This document shows, piece by piece, positions 1 to 7,860 of a stretch of DNA of 64,000 nt. The position numbers were made by a program, and so were the translations under genes. Numbering within the stretch: position 1 is the first letter of the stretch; each line of letters opens with the position of its first letter. This stretch comes from Aeromicrobium marinum DSM 15272. GTDB lineage: Bacteria; Actinomycetota; Actinomycetes; Propionibacteriales; Nocardioidaceae. The stretch lies in contig NZ_CM001024.1 of NCBI RefSeq assembly GCF_000160775.2, positions 2,284,686-2,348,685 on the forward strand, given 5' to 3'. Below the pieces are notes generated by a model. That model saw only the letters and a list, made by a program, of their open reading frames with translations. It had not been told where the DNA came from and ran no database searches.

Positions 1-995
1 ACCACCGCCCCGGCGGCGATCTCGGCGCGGTGCGGCACGCGGTACCGGGGATGCACCGCAGCGAGCCACGGCGGCAGGTCGGCCTCGCGCGCCATGGCCA
101 TCGCCGTGCGGGCGACCCCGGCCAGCAGCACCAGCAACGAGCCGAGTGCGGCCAGCGCGGCTCCCACGGACACCACCGGGACGGCCCACCCCCAGCCCGC
201 CACGTCGACGACGTCGGCCAACGGACGAGCGGACTCCGCCAGCCGGAAGGCACCGAGGGCCCGCAACGTCGCCCACGTGACCACGAGGTAGGTCACCACC
301 ACGAGGCCGACCGACACCAGCACCGCGCGGGGGATCGTGCGAGCGGGGTCGCGGACCTCCTCGCCCATCGTCGTGAGGCGGGCGTAGCCGGCGAACGCGA
401 AGAAGAACACCGCACCGGCCTGCGCGACCCCCACCCACCCGACCGTGCGCACACCGTCGGCGACGGCGAACGGCCCGGCCGCGGTGGTGTCGGGTGCGTT
501 CAGGGCGGCCACGACCACCAGCCCGAGGGTGAGCAGCACCAGCGCGACCAGGACCCGCGTGACGGCGACCGTCCGATGCACCCCGAGACAGTTGACGGCG
601 GCGAGCACGACCACCACCAGGGCCGCCACCGGCCGCACCCAGTCCTCCGGCACGGTGTACTGCGCCACCACCAGGGCGATCGCCGCACAGCTGCCGATCT
701 TGCCGACGACGAAGCCGACCCCGGCCGCATACCCCCACCAGGGTCCGAGTCGCTCGCGGCCGTGGACGTACGCACCACCGGACGCCGGGCGGGCGGCGGA
801 CAGCTGGGCCGAGGAGGTCGCGTTGGCCAGGGCCACGACCGCCGCGACCAGCACCCCGACGAGCACGGCGGAGCCGGCGATCGCCGCGGCGGGGGCGGCC
901 GCCGCGAAGATGCCGGCACCCAGCATCGCGCCGAGCCCGACGACGATCCCGTCAGCGGTCCCGAGTCGTTGCTGGAGGGCCGGTCGGTCGGTCAC
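1..995 (-). CDS. APC-family amino acid permease (3' end beyond the window)
   Basis: Integral membrane transporter of the amino acid-polyamine-organocation family, expected to import amino acids by cation symport. The GTG start at 995 opens with a glycine-rich first helix (GIVVGLGAMLGAGIF), typical of TM1 in this family. Later comes FAFAGYARLTTMGEEVRDP, the conserved TM6/loop signature. About 331 codons are visible and the reading frame stays open to base 1, so the C-terminus is missing. A TAGGTT hexamer lies six bases before the GTG, so the message is probably leaderless. Substrate cannot be read from the sequence. Confidence 0.85.
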   Translation of the reverse strand, partial: MTDRPALQQRLGTADGIVVGLGAMLGAGIFAAAAPAAAIAGSAVLVGVLVAAVVALANATSSAQLSAARPASGGAYVHGRERLGPWWGYAAGVGFVVGKIGSCAAIALVVAQYTVPEDWVRPVAALVVVVLAAVNCLGVHRTVAVTRVLVALVLLTLGLVVVAALNAPDTTAAGPFAVADGVRTVGWVGVAQAGAVFFFAFAGYARLTTMGEEVRDPARTIPRAVLVSVGLVVVTYLVVTWATLRALGAFRLAESARPLADVVDVAGWGWAVPVVSVGAALAALGSLLVLLAGVARTAMAMAREADLPPWLAAVHPRYRVPHRAEIAAGAV

Positions 996-1057
996 GGGCG
1001 CAACCTACCTCGTGCGGGTGAACCCCAGCCCCCCTTGCCGCTGGGCAGGTGGGGAGG

Positions 1058-1534
1058 TCAGGAGGGCGACGACTCCAGGTGGGACGCGAGGGCATCGAGG
1101 ATCGAACCGAACCCGGTCTCCCGCATCGCCCCGCCCTCGGGGTCGTCGAGGTGCAGGCCCTGCTCGGTCTGGGTCAGCCGGACGCCCCCGTCGACCGGGT
1201 CCAGGCGCAGGCACTGGGTCGAGGTCGAGATGTGCACCCCGTCGATCCACATGTCGTAGCTGATGACGATCCGGACGAGGTCGACGATGTCGGTGTACGT
1301 GGCGACGTAGCGCGACCGGGGGCCGTCGTGCCAGCGGCCGTCGTCGACGGTCCGGCCACCCACCCGGAAGTCGTGGCTCACCTCGTCGGCGTCGAAGTTC
1401 TCCTCACTGCCGAACCACGCCGCGCGCTCCTCGTCGACGGTCAGGGCCCGCCACAGGCGATCGACCGTCACGGGGAAGGTGCGCTCGAGGACGAAGGTGT
1501 GCGGGGTCTCGGACCGTTCGGGGGTGGTGGTCAT
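1058..1534 (-). CDS. SRPBCC/AHSA1-family protein
   Basis: A 158-residue START-like protein of the AHSA1 (activator of Hsp90 ATPase homologue) group, a fold with a deep hydrophobic ligand pocket. It opens with the usual N-terminal strand FVLERTFPVTVDRLWRAL, followed by an acidic WFG segment and RVGG. The ATG follows the stop of the ArsR-type regulator after a single base, so the two are almost certainly co-transcribed and translationally coupled. ArsR-AHSA1 pairs are common in actinobacteria, and the regulator usually controls its partner. Ligand and reaction are unknown. Confidence 0.85.
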   Translation of the reverse strand: MTTTPERSETPHTFVLERTFPVTVDRLWRALTVDEERAAWFGSEENFDADEVSHDFRVGGRTVDDGRWHDGPRSRYVATYTDIVDLVRIVISYDMWIDGVHISTSTQCLRLDPVDGGVRLTQTEQGLHLDDPEGGAMRETGFGSILDALASHLESSPS

Positions 1535-1535
1535 C

Positions 1536-1871
1536 TCAGGTCTCCTGGGGTGAGGTGTTCAGGTGGTCGCCGAGTCGGTCGAGCCGGCGTTCGGCGGGCA
1601 GTCGCTGCCGCCCGATCCAGGCACCGGCGCCCGACAGCGCGTCGGGGGCCAGCTGCACCGTGCGGACGCGACCGACCTTCTCGCTGACGACGATCCCGGC
1701 CTCCTCGAGCACCGCGAGGTGCTGCAGGACGGCCGGCAACGACATCGGCAGGGGTTCGGCCAGCTGGCTGACCGAGGCCGGTGACTGCACGAGCCGCTCG
1801 ACCATGGCGCGACGGGTCGAGTCGGCCAGGGCGTGGAACACCCGGTCCATCCGCTCGCCATGGTTAAGCAT
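1536..1871 (-). CDS. ArsR-family transcriptional regulator
   Basis: Winged-helix repressor of 111 residues. FHALADSTRRAMVERL is the classic ArsR first helix, and SVSQLAEPLPMSLPAVLQHL is the DNA-reading helix-turn-helix. I see no cysteine metal-binding site, which fits the non-metal ArsR group that partners AHSA1 proteins. I chose the ATG at 1871 because a TTGACA/AATAGT promoter predicts transcription starting at that base. A start at 1850 (MDRVFHALADS) is the alternative. A longer reading from 1907 would overlap the -35 box. An inverted repeat over the start suggests autorepression. Confidence 0.85.
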   Translation of the reverse strand: MLNHGERMDRVFHALADSTRRAMVERLVQSPASVSQLAEPLPMSLPAVLQHLAVLEEAGIVVSEKVGRVRTVQLAPDALSGAGAWIGRQRLPAERRLDRLGDHLNTSPQET

Positions 1872-1907
1872 ATACTTAACTATTGAGGAACGGCGCTGGA
1901 CTGTCAA
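1863..1907 (-). promoter_or_regulatory. Promoter and operator of the arsR-AHSA1 pair
   Basis: Read on the minus strand, TTGACA (1907-1902) is followed after 17 bases by AATAGT (1884-1879). The expected transcription start is near 1872, directly before the ATG at 1871. The interval 1863-1880 is an inverted repeat with perfect GTTAAG/CTTAAC outer arms (16 of 18 positions symmetric). It covers the -10 and start site, where an ArsR dimer would block polymerase. It is also strikingly AT-rich for this genome. Confidence 0.75.
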
Positions 1908-1927
1908 GACTCCCGATACCGTGAGGT

Positions 1928-2611
1928 GTGCCCGATCTCAGATCACCGTGGTGGCAGGCCTTCGTGGCCGTGTGCGGCATCCACCTCGTCCTGCTCGCGG
2001 CCGATGCCACGCCGTGGGACAGCATCACCAAGTGCCTGGCTGCACCCCTGCTGGTCGGCTGGGTGCTCGCCGAGCGCGGACCCCGGATCCTCGCGGTGGC
2101 ACTGACGTTCTGTCTCGGCGGCGACCTCTTCCTGGAGATCGAGTCGCTCTTCGTGTTCGGCATGGTGTCGTTCGCGCTCGCCCACGTCTGCTTCACCGCG
2201 TGGTTCGTCTCGCGCGGTGCGCTCGACGGACTACGGGCCCGACCGGCCGTGCCCGCAGCCCTGGTGCTGGCTGCCGTGGTCCTGGTGGCCGTCGTGTGGG
2301 GCGGGGTCGACGACGCGGTGGTCCGCTACGCCCTGCCGTTCTACGCCCTGCTGCTCGTCGGCACCGCCGCGACCGCCCTGGCCACCGACCGGGTGGCCGG
2401 CATCGGTGGGCTGTTGTTCCTCGTCTCCGACGCCGTGATCGCCCTCGGTGTCGCCGACCGCATCGACGACACCGCGGTGTGGGCGAAGCTGACGATCATG
2501 GTGCTCTACTTCGCGGCGATCGCCCTGCTCACCGCGGGCGCCACCTCCCTCCCCCACAGGGCGGTGGATTCGCGACCGAATCCCGCCGCCGGTGGAATCT
2601 CGACCGTCTGA
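1928..2611 (+). CDS. YhhN-family membrane protein (lysoplasmalogenase-like)
   Basis: A 227-residue polytopic membrane protein with about seven hydrophobic segments. GGDLFLEIE and GGLLFLVSDAVIALG are the two conserved acidic motifs of the YhhN/TMEM86 family, whose animal members hydrolyse the vinyl-ether bond of lysoplasmalogens. The bacterial role is not well defined. The last 20 or so residues are encoded by a palindromic repeat (from 2559) and probably extend the original protein. GTG start; the gene runs with the downstream acyltransferase. Confidence 0.8.
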   Translation: MPDLRSPWWQAFVAVCGIHLVLLAADATPWDSITKCLAAPLLVGWVLAERGPRILAVALTFCLGGDLFLEIESLFVFGMVSFALAHVCFTAWFVSRGALDGLRARPAVPAALVLAAVVLVAVVWGGVDDAVVRYALPFYALLLVGTAATALATDRVAGIGGLLFLVSDAVIALGVADRIDDTAVWAKLTIMVLYFAAIALLTAGATSLPHRAVDSRPNPAAGGISTV

Positions 2612-2640
2612 GCGCCCAGAGGGTCGCAGATCCACCGCCC
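2559..2640. repeat. Palindromic repeat, family B copy 1
   Basis: Inverted arms 2559-2577 and 2622-2640 match at 17 of 19 positions (outer word GGGCGGTGGAT). A second, degenerate direct half-copy (CGGTGGAATCTCGACCG) lies inside, at about 2590-2606. The left half forms the 3' end of the yhhN-type reading frame. The same word GGTGGATTCGCGACCGAA recurs in the large nested palindrome at 52127-52235. Confidence 0.75.
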
Positions 2641-2666
2641 AGACGCCAGCGAGGCACACTGGAGCG

Positions 2667-3434
2667 GTGGACCTTCCCCGCTCCGACCGCACCTACCGAG
2701 GCGTCGTCGCCGTCTTCGGCGCCTTGTTCCGCCTGTGGGGGTACCGGTTCGACGTCCGCGGTGCGGAACACCTGCCGGCCCACGGGCCCGCGGTGATCGC
2801 GTCGAACCACATCGGTTTCCTGGACTTCACCTTCATCGGGTACGCGGCCCGTGAGCGCGGCCGGCTCGTGCGGTTCATGTCGAAGCGGTCGGTCTTCGAC
2901 TCCCGGTTCGCGGGATGGCTGATGAGGCGCATGGGACACATCCCCGTCGACCGGGCGTCCGGCGCCGTCGCCTACCGGCGCGCGGGTCGCCTGCTCGACG
3001 CCGGCCAGCTCGTCGGTCTCTTCCCCGAGGCGACCATCAGCCGCTCGTGGTTGCTGAAGCGCTTCCGGCCGGGAGCAGCCGGGCTGGCCCTGCGTCACGG
3101 GGTGCCGGTCGTGCCCGTGGTCGTGTGGGGTGGCCACCGCATCCTCACCGTCGACGGCCACCGCAGCCTGCGCCGCGGGATCGCGATCTCGATCCACGTC
3201 GGGGAACCGCTGGAGACCCGGCCGGACGAGTCCGTCGCCGACCTCACCGCACGCGTGCGCGTCGCCATGTCCGACCTGCTCGACACCGCGATCAGCGACT
3301 ACCCGGACGAGCCCCGGGACGACGACGACCGGTGGTGGCTGCCGCACGACCGTGGCGGGACCGCACCCGACCCCGAGGCTGCGCACGAGCTGGACCGGGC
3401 GGCCCTCGCCCGCATCGGAGAGACCCTCGACTGA
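2667..3434 (+). CDS. 1-acyl-sn-glycerol-3-phosphate acyltransferase (PlsC-like)
   Basis: Membrane-associated acyltransferase of 255 residues that transfers an acyl chain to a lysophospholipid-type acceptor. It has the catalytic HX4D motif (NHIGFLD), the substrate-binding FPEATIS segment (FPEGT-like) and VPVVPVVVWG, all in the family order. The GTG at 2667 follows a GGAG box. The longer frame from 2592 would run through the palindromic repeat, so I reject it. The C-terminal 60 residues are acidic and poorly conserved. Acceptor and acyl donor are not predictable. Confidence 0.9.
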   Translation: MDLPRSDRTYRGVVAVFGALFRLWGYRFDVRGAEHLPAHGPAVIASNHIGFLDFTFIGYAARERGRLVRFMSKRSVFDSRFAGWLMRRMGHIPVDRASGAVAYRRAGRLLDAGQLVGLFPEATISRSWLLKRFRPGAAGLALRHGVPVVPVVVWGGHRILTVDGHRSLRRGIAISIHVGEPLETRPDESVADLTARVRVAMSDLLDTAISDYPDEPRDDDDRWWLPHDRGGTAPDPEAAHELDRAALARIGETLD

Positions 3435-3463
3435 CCGGCCCGCGGCAGGCGTAAGTTGGGCCC

Positions 3464-4285
3464 ATGCGGAGCATCGCGGTCGGTGACCTGACGTTCGACG
3501 TGCACGTCGAGGGTCCCGAGGACGGCCCACCGGTCATGCTGCTGCACGGGTTCCCGGAGACGTCGGCCTCGTGGTCGGCGGTCACCCCCCTGCTCACGGC
3601 CGCCGGCCTGCGCGTGTTCGCACCCGACCAGCGTGGCTACTCGCCCGGGGCACGACCCGATGGCGTCGAGGCCTACTCCACCTCCGCCCTGGCCGAGGAC
3701 GTCGTCGGCCTCGCCGACGGGCTCGGACTCGACACCTTCCACCTCGTCGGCCACGACTGGGGCTCAGCCGTGGCCTGGTGCGTCGCCGCCCACCACGGCT
3801 CCCGCCTGCGCAGCCTCACCGCCGTCTCGGTGCCCCACCTGGCCGCCTACGGTCGGGCCCTGCGCGACGACCCGGACCAGCAGGCCAAGGGCTCCTACAT
3901 CGGCCTGCTGCGTCAGCCCGGCAAGGCCGAGGCGCTGCTCCTCGACGACGACGCCCGCCGACTGCGGGCCATGTACGGACCGCACGTCCCGACCGAGCAG
4001 GTCGAGCGGTACGTCGAGCACCTCTCGCGGCCAGGGGCCCTGACCGCTGCACTGAACTGGTACCGCGCGATGGGCCCGGAGCTCGGCTCGCTCCCCGCGG
4101 TCGACGTCCCGACCACCTTCGTGTGGAGCGACGAGGACCAGGCCATCGGTCGCGCCTCGGCCGACGGCTGCGCGGAGTTCGTCACCGGCGACTTCACCTA
4201 CCTGATCCTGCCGGGCGTGAGCCACTGGGTGCCCGAGCAGGCGCCCGAGGCCCTGGCCGAGGCGATCATCACCCGCGCCGTCTGA
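3464..4285 (+). CDS. Alpha/beta hydrolase, epoxide-hydrolase-like
   Basis: A 273-residue soluble hydrolase. HGFPE (residues 28-32) forms the oxyanion region, and GHDWGS places an aspartate (D98) as nucleophile rather than serine. This points to epoxide hydrolase or haloalkanoate dehalogenase chemistry rather than an esterase. An acidic residue in WSDEDQAIG and the histidine in [11 protein letters not shown] complete the triad. A TAAGTT hexamer six bases before the ATG suggests a leaderless transcript. Natural substrate unknown. The gene converges on the exonuclease gene, with a repeat cluster between them. Confidence 0.85.
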   Translation: MRSIAVGDLTFDVHVEGPEDGPPVMLLHGFPETSASWSAVTPLLTAAGLRVFAPDQRGYSPGARPDGVEAYSTSALAEDVVGLADGLGLDTFHLVGHDWGSAVAWCVAAHHGSRLRSLTAVSVPHLAAYGRALRDDPDQQAKGSYIGLLRQPGKAEALLLDDDARRLRAMYGPHVPTEQVERYVEHLSRPGALTAALNWYRAMGPELGSLPAVDVPTTFVWSDEDQAIGRASADGCAEFVTGDFTYLILPGVSHWVPEQAPEALAEAIITRAV

Positions 4286-4301
4286 TCCGGCGCGACCAGT
4301 C

Positions 4302-4606
4302 GTTCGCCAGCGACGAGCGTGAGCGCAGCGAGGCGAACCCACGCACGGGTCGCCTCGGGCTCCGCCCTCACGGTCGCTCCGCTCCCTGGCGACCACCGCG
4401 CTCCGGGTGTGGTTTCGAGGCTGCTCGTTCCTCGCAGCACCTCAACCACCGAGGACGCGGAACCCTCCGTTCGCCGGCCCGCGGAGCGAGGGGGGGTGTG
4501 GTTTCGAGGCTGCTCGTTCCTCGCAGCACCTCAACCACCGAGGACGCGGAACCCTCCGTTCGCGTGAGCGCAGCGAGGCGAACCCCGCGCCACCCGTCGC
4601 CTCGGG
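4302..4606. repeat. Intergenic repeat cluster with an 89-bp tandem period
   Basis: The 320-bp gap between two convergent genes carries no gene. A composite of stem-loop modules begins at 4302 (GTTCGCC ... GGCGAAC). A module containing GTGGTTTCGAGGCTGCTC is then present twice, starting at 4407 and 4496, exactly 89 bp apart. Each copy is an imperfect palindrome (GTGGTT/AACCAC ends). The same modules form the 174-bp repeat at 17158-17611. Short open frames here are artefacts of the repeat. Confidence 0.85.
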
Positions 4607-4607
4607 C

Positions 4608-5444
4608 TCAGGCGGAGCGGCGGACCGTCGCGGCGGTGATCAAGGGCCACCCCTGTGGGTCGTCGAGCTCACGGCCGGCCGTGCGGGCCCACCGGTTCCA
4701 GTCGTCGGCTCGCTCGGCGTACCAGCGACGCTGGTCGGTCACCAGGTCCTCGACGGTGGCGGTGCCGACGCCGACGTGGCGGGCCGCGATCTGTCGGGCG
4801 ACCTCGAGCGCGGCGCGCGCATCGGCCAGGGCGTCATGGGCGTTCGCCAGCTCGACCTCGTAGTAGGCGGCGACGTCGGTGAGCCGGCGCGGACCGAGCT
4901 CGCCGCGCACGATGCCCCAGTCGACCACGTAGGGGTCGATGACCAGCAGCCGCGACCAGTCCGGCTGGACGAGGCCCCACCGCTCGGCCTCGGCCCGCAG
5001 CATCGTGAGGTCGTAGGGCGCGTTGAAGACCACCAGCGGCACGCCGCGGTCGACGACCTGCTGCACCCAGTCGAGCACCTCGGTGAGCGCCCCACGCGGC
5101 GCGGGTGCGCCGCGCAGAGCCGCAGCGTCGAGCCCGTGAACGGCGGACGCGCCCTCGGGGATGGGGACGCCCGGGTCCACCAGGCCGGAGCGCTCGACCT
5201 GGTCGTCGAGCAGCGCAAAGCTGACCACCCGGTCCCGGAGGGGATCGACGCCGGTGGTCTCGAGATCGAGTGACGCGACCGGGCCGAGGTGCCATCCGGC
5301 GTGGTCGCCGGGCGGCGGTGCCGTGGGACGACACCCCACACAGGTGACCCGCCAGGAACCCGGCCGACCGATGAGGAGCCCCGTGCCCGCCGGGACGCGG
5401 GTCCGGCAGGTGGCGCAGGAGCTGTCGTGTCGGTTGGACCGCAT
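4608..5444 (-). CDS. DEDDh 3'-5' exonuclease (DnaQ/epsilon-like) with N-terminal zinc-ribbon-like motif
   Basis: A 278-residue exonuclease of the DnaQ superfamily. Exo I is SLDLETTGVD (D60, E62), Exo II is FNAPYDLTML, and Exo III is NAHDALADARA, giving the full D-E-D-H-D metal-binding set. It would remove nucleotides from 3' ends of DNA or RNA. The first 40 residues hold two CxxC pairs (C10/C13 and C35/C38), resembling a zinc ribbon. This resembles a stand-alone actinobacterial exonuclease rather than the replicative epsilon subunit. ATG at 5444 preceded by GAGG. Confidence 0.88.
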   Translation of the reverse strand: MRSNRHDSSCATCRTRVPAGTGLLIGRPGSWRVTCVGCRPTAPPPGDHAGWHLGPVASLDLETTGVDPLRDRVVSFALLDDQVERSGLVDPGVPIPEGASAVHGLDAAALRGAPAPRGALTEVLDWVQQVVDRGVPLVVFNAPYDLTMLRAEAERWGLVQPDWSRLLVIDPYVVDWGIVRGELGPRRLTDVAAYYEVELANAHDALADARAALEVARQIAARHVGVGTATVEDLVTDQRRWYAERADDWNRWARTAGRELDDPQGWPLITAATVRRSA

Positions 5445-5568
5445 GGAGCCTCGATTCGTGGTGCTGGTTCCACGCTAGTGGTGCTCGCCGACAGGATCAG
5501 GCAGACACGCCTCGCCCCGATTGGTACGGTTGTCCAACTTGACCGCCGGCACCGCCCCAGGAGCACCC

Positions 5569-6420
5569 ATGCGCAGGACGTCGTTCGACGGCGCCGTCAC
5601 CCTCGTGACGGGGGCCGCCAGTGGCATCGGTCGCGCTGCTGCCGTCCAGGCCGCTGACCGCGGCGCCCGCCTCGTCCTGACCGACGTGCAGGCCGCAGCG
5701 CTCGACGAGGTCGCCGACCGGCTGGGCCCGGCCGTGCTGCACCACGCGGCCCTCGACGTGGCCGACGCCGAGGCCGTCCAGGCCCTGGCCGACCACGTCC
5801 ACACCCTGGTCCCGGCCGTCGACGTGGTGATGAACGTCGCCGGGATCTCGACCTGGGGACGCATCGAGGACCTCGAGCTGCGCCACTGGCGGCGCACCGT
5901 CGAGGTCGACCTGATGGGACCGATCCACGTGATGCACTCCTTCGTGCCCCCGATGGTGCGGGGCGGACGGGGCGGGCACCTGGTCAACGTCAGCTCCGCG
6001 GCCGGGTTGTTCGGGCTGCCGCTCCACGCGCCCTACAGTGCGGCCAAGTTCGGCCTGCGCGGCATCAGCGAGGTGCTGCGCTTCGACCTCGAGGGACACG
6101 ACATCGGCGTCACCCTCGTGTGTCCCGGGGCGGTGGCGACGCCGCTGGTGGGCACGGTCGACATCGTCGGCGTCGACCGCAGCGACCCCCGCGTCGCGGC
6201 CACGGTCGAACGCTTCGAGCGGCACGCGGTGAGTCCCGAGCGGGCCGCCGCGGCGATGCTGAGAGCGGTCGAGAAGGGTCGGCACCTGGCCTTCACGTCG
6301 CCGGACGTGAGGTTCGGGTGGTACGGCCAGCGCTACGTGCCGTTCGGCTACGACCTCGTGATGCGCCTCGCGAACCGGCGCATCCGCACGGTCCTCCGGT
6401 CGGTCGCGCCACCGGCCTGA
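5569..6420 (+). CDS. Short-chain dehydrogenase/reductase
   Basis: Classical SDR oxidoreductase of 283 residues. TGAASGIG is the dinucleotide-binding glycine motif, NVAGIS the structural NAG-like motif, and YSAAK supplies the catalytic Tyr and Lys with a preceding Ser. An aspartate at the end of strand 2 (LTDVQ) suggests NAD(H) preference. I took the ATG at 5569 because AGGAG lies seven bases upstream. The frame open from 5521 runs back into the promoter. The C-terminal tail (GWYGQRYVPFGYDLVMRLA) is typical of mycobacterial-type SDRs acting on lipids or steroids. Substrate unknown. Confidence 0.87.
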   Translation: MRRTSFDGAVTLVTGAASGIGRAAAVQAADRGARLVLTDVQAAALDEVADRLGPAVLHHAALDVADAEAVQALADHVHTLVPAVDVVMNVAGISTWGRIEDLELRHWRRTVEVDLMGPIHVMHSFVPPMVRGGRGGHLVNVSSAAGLFGLPLHAPYSAAKFGLRGISEVLRFDLEGHDIGVTLVCPGAVATPLVGTVDIVGVDRSDPRVAATVERFERHAVSPERAAAAMLRAVEKGRHLAFTSPDVRFGWYGQRYVPFGYDLVMRLANRRIRTVLRSVAPPA

Positions 6421-6423
6421 CGG

Positions 6424-7011
6424 TCAGGAGTCGGCGGGGCGCTCGGGGGGCTCCGCCGACTCGTCGTCGCGTCGCTGCCGCAGCTCGCCCTTGAGCGACC
6501 GCACCTGCTTCTTGCGGTGCGACAACCAGATCGACGAACCCGACAGCAGGACCGCGACGAGGACCCCGACGAGGACCCCGGCCAGCGACGCGTTGCGGAA
6601 CCCGGGCGCCTCGGTGTCCATGATCCGGCTCCCGGCCCGTGCCGCGTTGCTGTCGCCGATCGCGATCGCCAGGGTCATCCAGTTCGGTGTCGCCAGCACC
6701 ACCGCGACGGCCGCGAGCACCCCGCGCCAGGCCCAGCTGAGGAACCGGCGGCGGACCTGGAAGAGCACCAGCAGCGGGACCACGGAGAACACGAACCCCA
6801 CGAACAGCCCACGCCACACCCCTTGGGTCAGGTCGCCCTGCACCTGGTCGGAGACCCGCTGGGCCCACCACCGGGGGAAGAACGCACCCGACAGCTTCCA
6901 CACCACGAGCGCCACGACCAGGGCCACCGCCACGAGGACGGCCCGCCGGACCCACGGCCCACCGATCTCGTCGGAGCTGCGCGGTGCCACCGGTGCGGGT
7001 TCGTCGGCCAT
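6424..7011 (-). CDS. Membrane protein of unknown function
   Basis: I do not recognise a family. The 195-residue product has a short polar N-terminus, a first hydrophobic helix (AVLVAVALVVALVVW), a loop, then about three further membrane helices. The tail is basic and then acidic (HRKKQVRSLKGELRQRRDDES). This suggests a small polytopic inner-membrane protein with a cytosolic charged end. The ATG at 7011 is the first sensible start. Longer frames run into the divergent exonuclease III gene. Its stop is three bases from the convergent SDR stop. Confidence 0.75.
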   Translation of the reverse strand: MADEPAPVAPRSSDEIGGPWVRRAVLVAVALVVALVVWKLSGAFFPRWWAQRVSDQVQGDLTQGVWRGLFVGFVFSVVPLLVLFQVRRRFLSWAWRGVLAAVAVVLATPNWMTLAIAIGDSNAARAGSRIMDTEAPGFRNASLAGVLVGVLVAVLLSGSSIWLSHRKKQVRSLKGELRQRRDDESAEPPERPADS

Positions 7012-7045
7012 GGCGCCATCATGGCACTGCAGTAGGTTCGACCCC

Positions 7046-7831
7046 GTGCGTATCGCCACCTGGAACGTGAACTCCATCCGCAGCCGCATCGACCGCGTCG
7101 TGGGCTTCCTCGAGCGCCACGACGTGGACGTCCTGGCCATCCAGGAGACGAAGTGCCGGGAGGACCAGTTCCCCGGCCTCGAGCTCTCCGCGCTGGGGTA
7201 CGAGTACGCCCACGCCGGGCTCAACCAGTGGAACGGGGTCGCGATCGTCTCGCGGGTCGGCCTCGACGACGTGGCCACCACGTTCGCCGACGACCAGCCC
7301 ACGTTCGCCGACGTGCTCGAGCCGCGCTCGATCGGCGCGACCTGTGGCGGGGTGCGGGTGTGGAGCCTCTACGTGCCGAACGGCCGCGAGCTCGACCACG
7401 ACCACTACGTCTACAAGCTCGCGTGGCTCGACCGTCTGCGCGAGGCCGGTCAGGAGTGGTTGGCTGCCGACCCGGACGCGCAGATCGCGCTCACCGGCGA
7501 CTGGAACGTGGCCCCGCAGGACGAGGACGTCTGGGACATGGCCGCCTTCGCCGGCTCCACCCACGTCTCCGAGCCCGAGCGGGCCGCCTTCCGCGCCGTC
7601 GTCGACGCCGGCTACGCCGACGTGGTCCGCCCGCACACCCCGGGGCCCGGCGTCTACACCTTCTGGGACTACCAACAGCTGCGGTTCCCCAAGCGCGAGG
7701 GCATGCGCATCGACTTCCAGCTGTGCTCCCCCGCGCTGGCGGCCCGGGTCGAGAAGGGCTGGATCGACCGTGAGGAGCGCAAGGGCAAGGGCGCCAGCGA
7801 CCACGCCCCCGTGGTCATCGACCTCGCCTGA
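7046..7831 (+). CDS. xth: Exodeoxyribonuclease III
   Basis: AP endonuclease and 3'-5' exonuclease of the EEP superfamily (261 residues), acting in base-excision repair. IATWNVNSIRSR opens the fold, QETKC carries the metal-binding Glu, GDWNVAP the Asp/Asn pair, and SDHAPV the C-terminal catalytic Asp-His. Length and motifs match ExoIII/XthA. The GTG start at 7046 lies seven bases after a TAGGTT hexamer, so the mRNA is probably leaderless. Upstream in-frame codons are antisense to the membrane protein and not credible. Confidence 0.95.
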   Translation: MRIATWNVNSIRSRIDRVVGFLERHDVDVLAIQETKCREDQFPGLELSALGYEYAHAGLNQWNGVAIVSRVGLDDVATTFADDQPTFADVLEPRSIGATCGGVRVWSLYVPNGRELDHDHYVYKLAWLDRLREAGQEWLAADPDAQIALTGDWNVAPQDEDVWDMAAFAGSTHVSEPERAAFRAVVDAGYADVVRPHTPGPGVYTFWDYQQLRFPKREGMRIDFQLCSPALAARVEKGWIDREERKGKGASDHAPVVIDLA

Positions 7832-7860
7832 GCCCCTCGGGGCCCGGTCCGGGCCTCCGC

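Noticed and set aside
4302..4606. Possible CRISPR array.
   Set aside because: The periods (89 and 174 bp) are too long, units have no conserved repeat/unique spacer split, and no cas gene is present.
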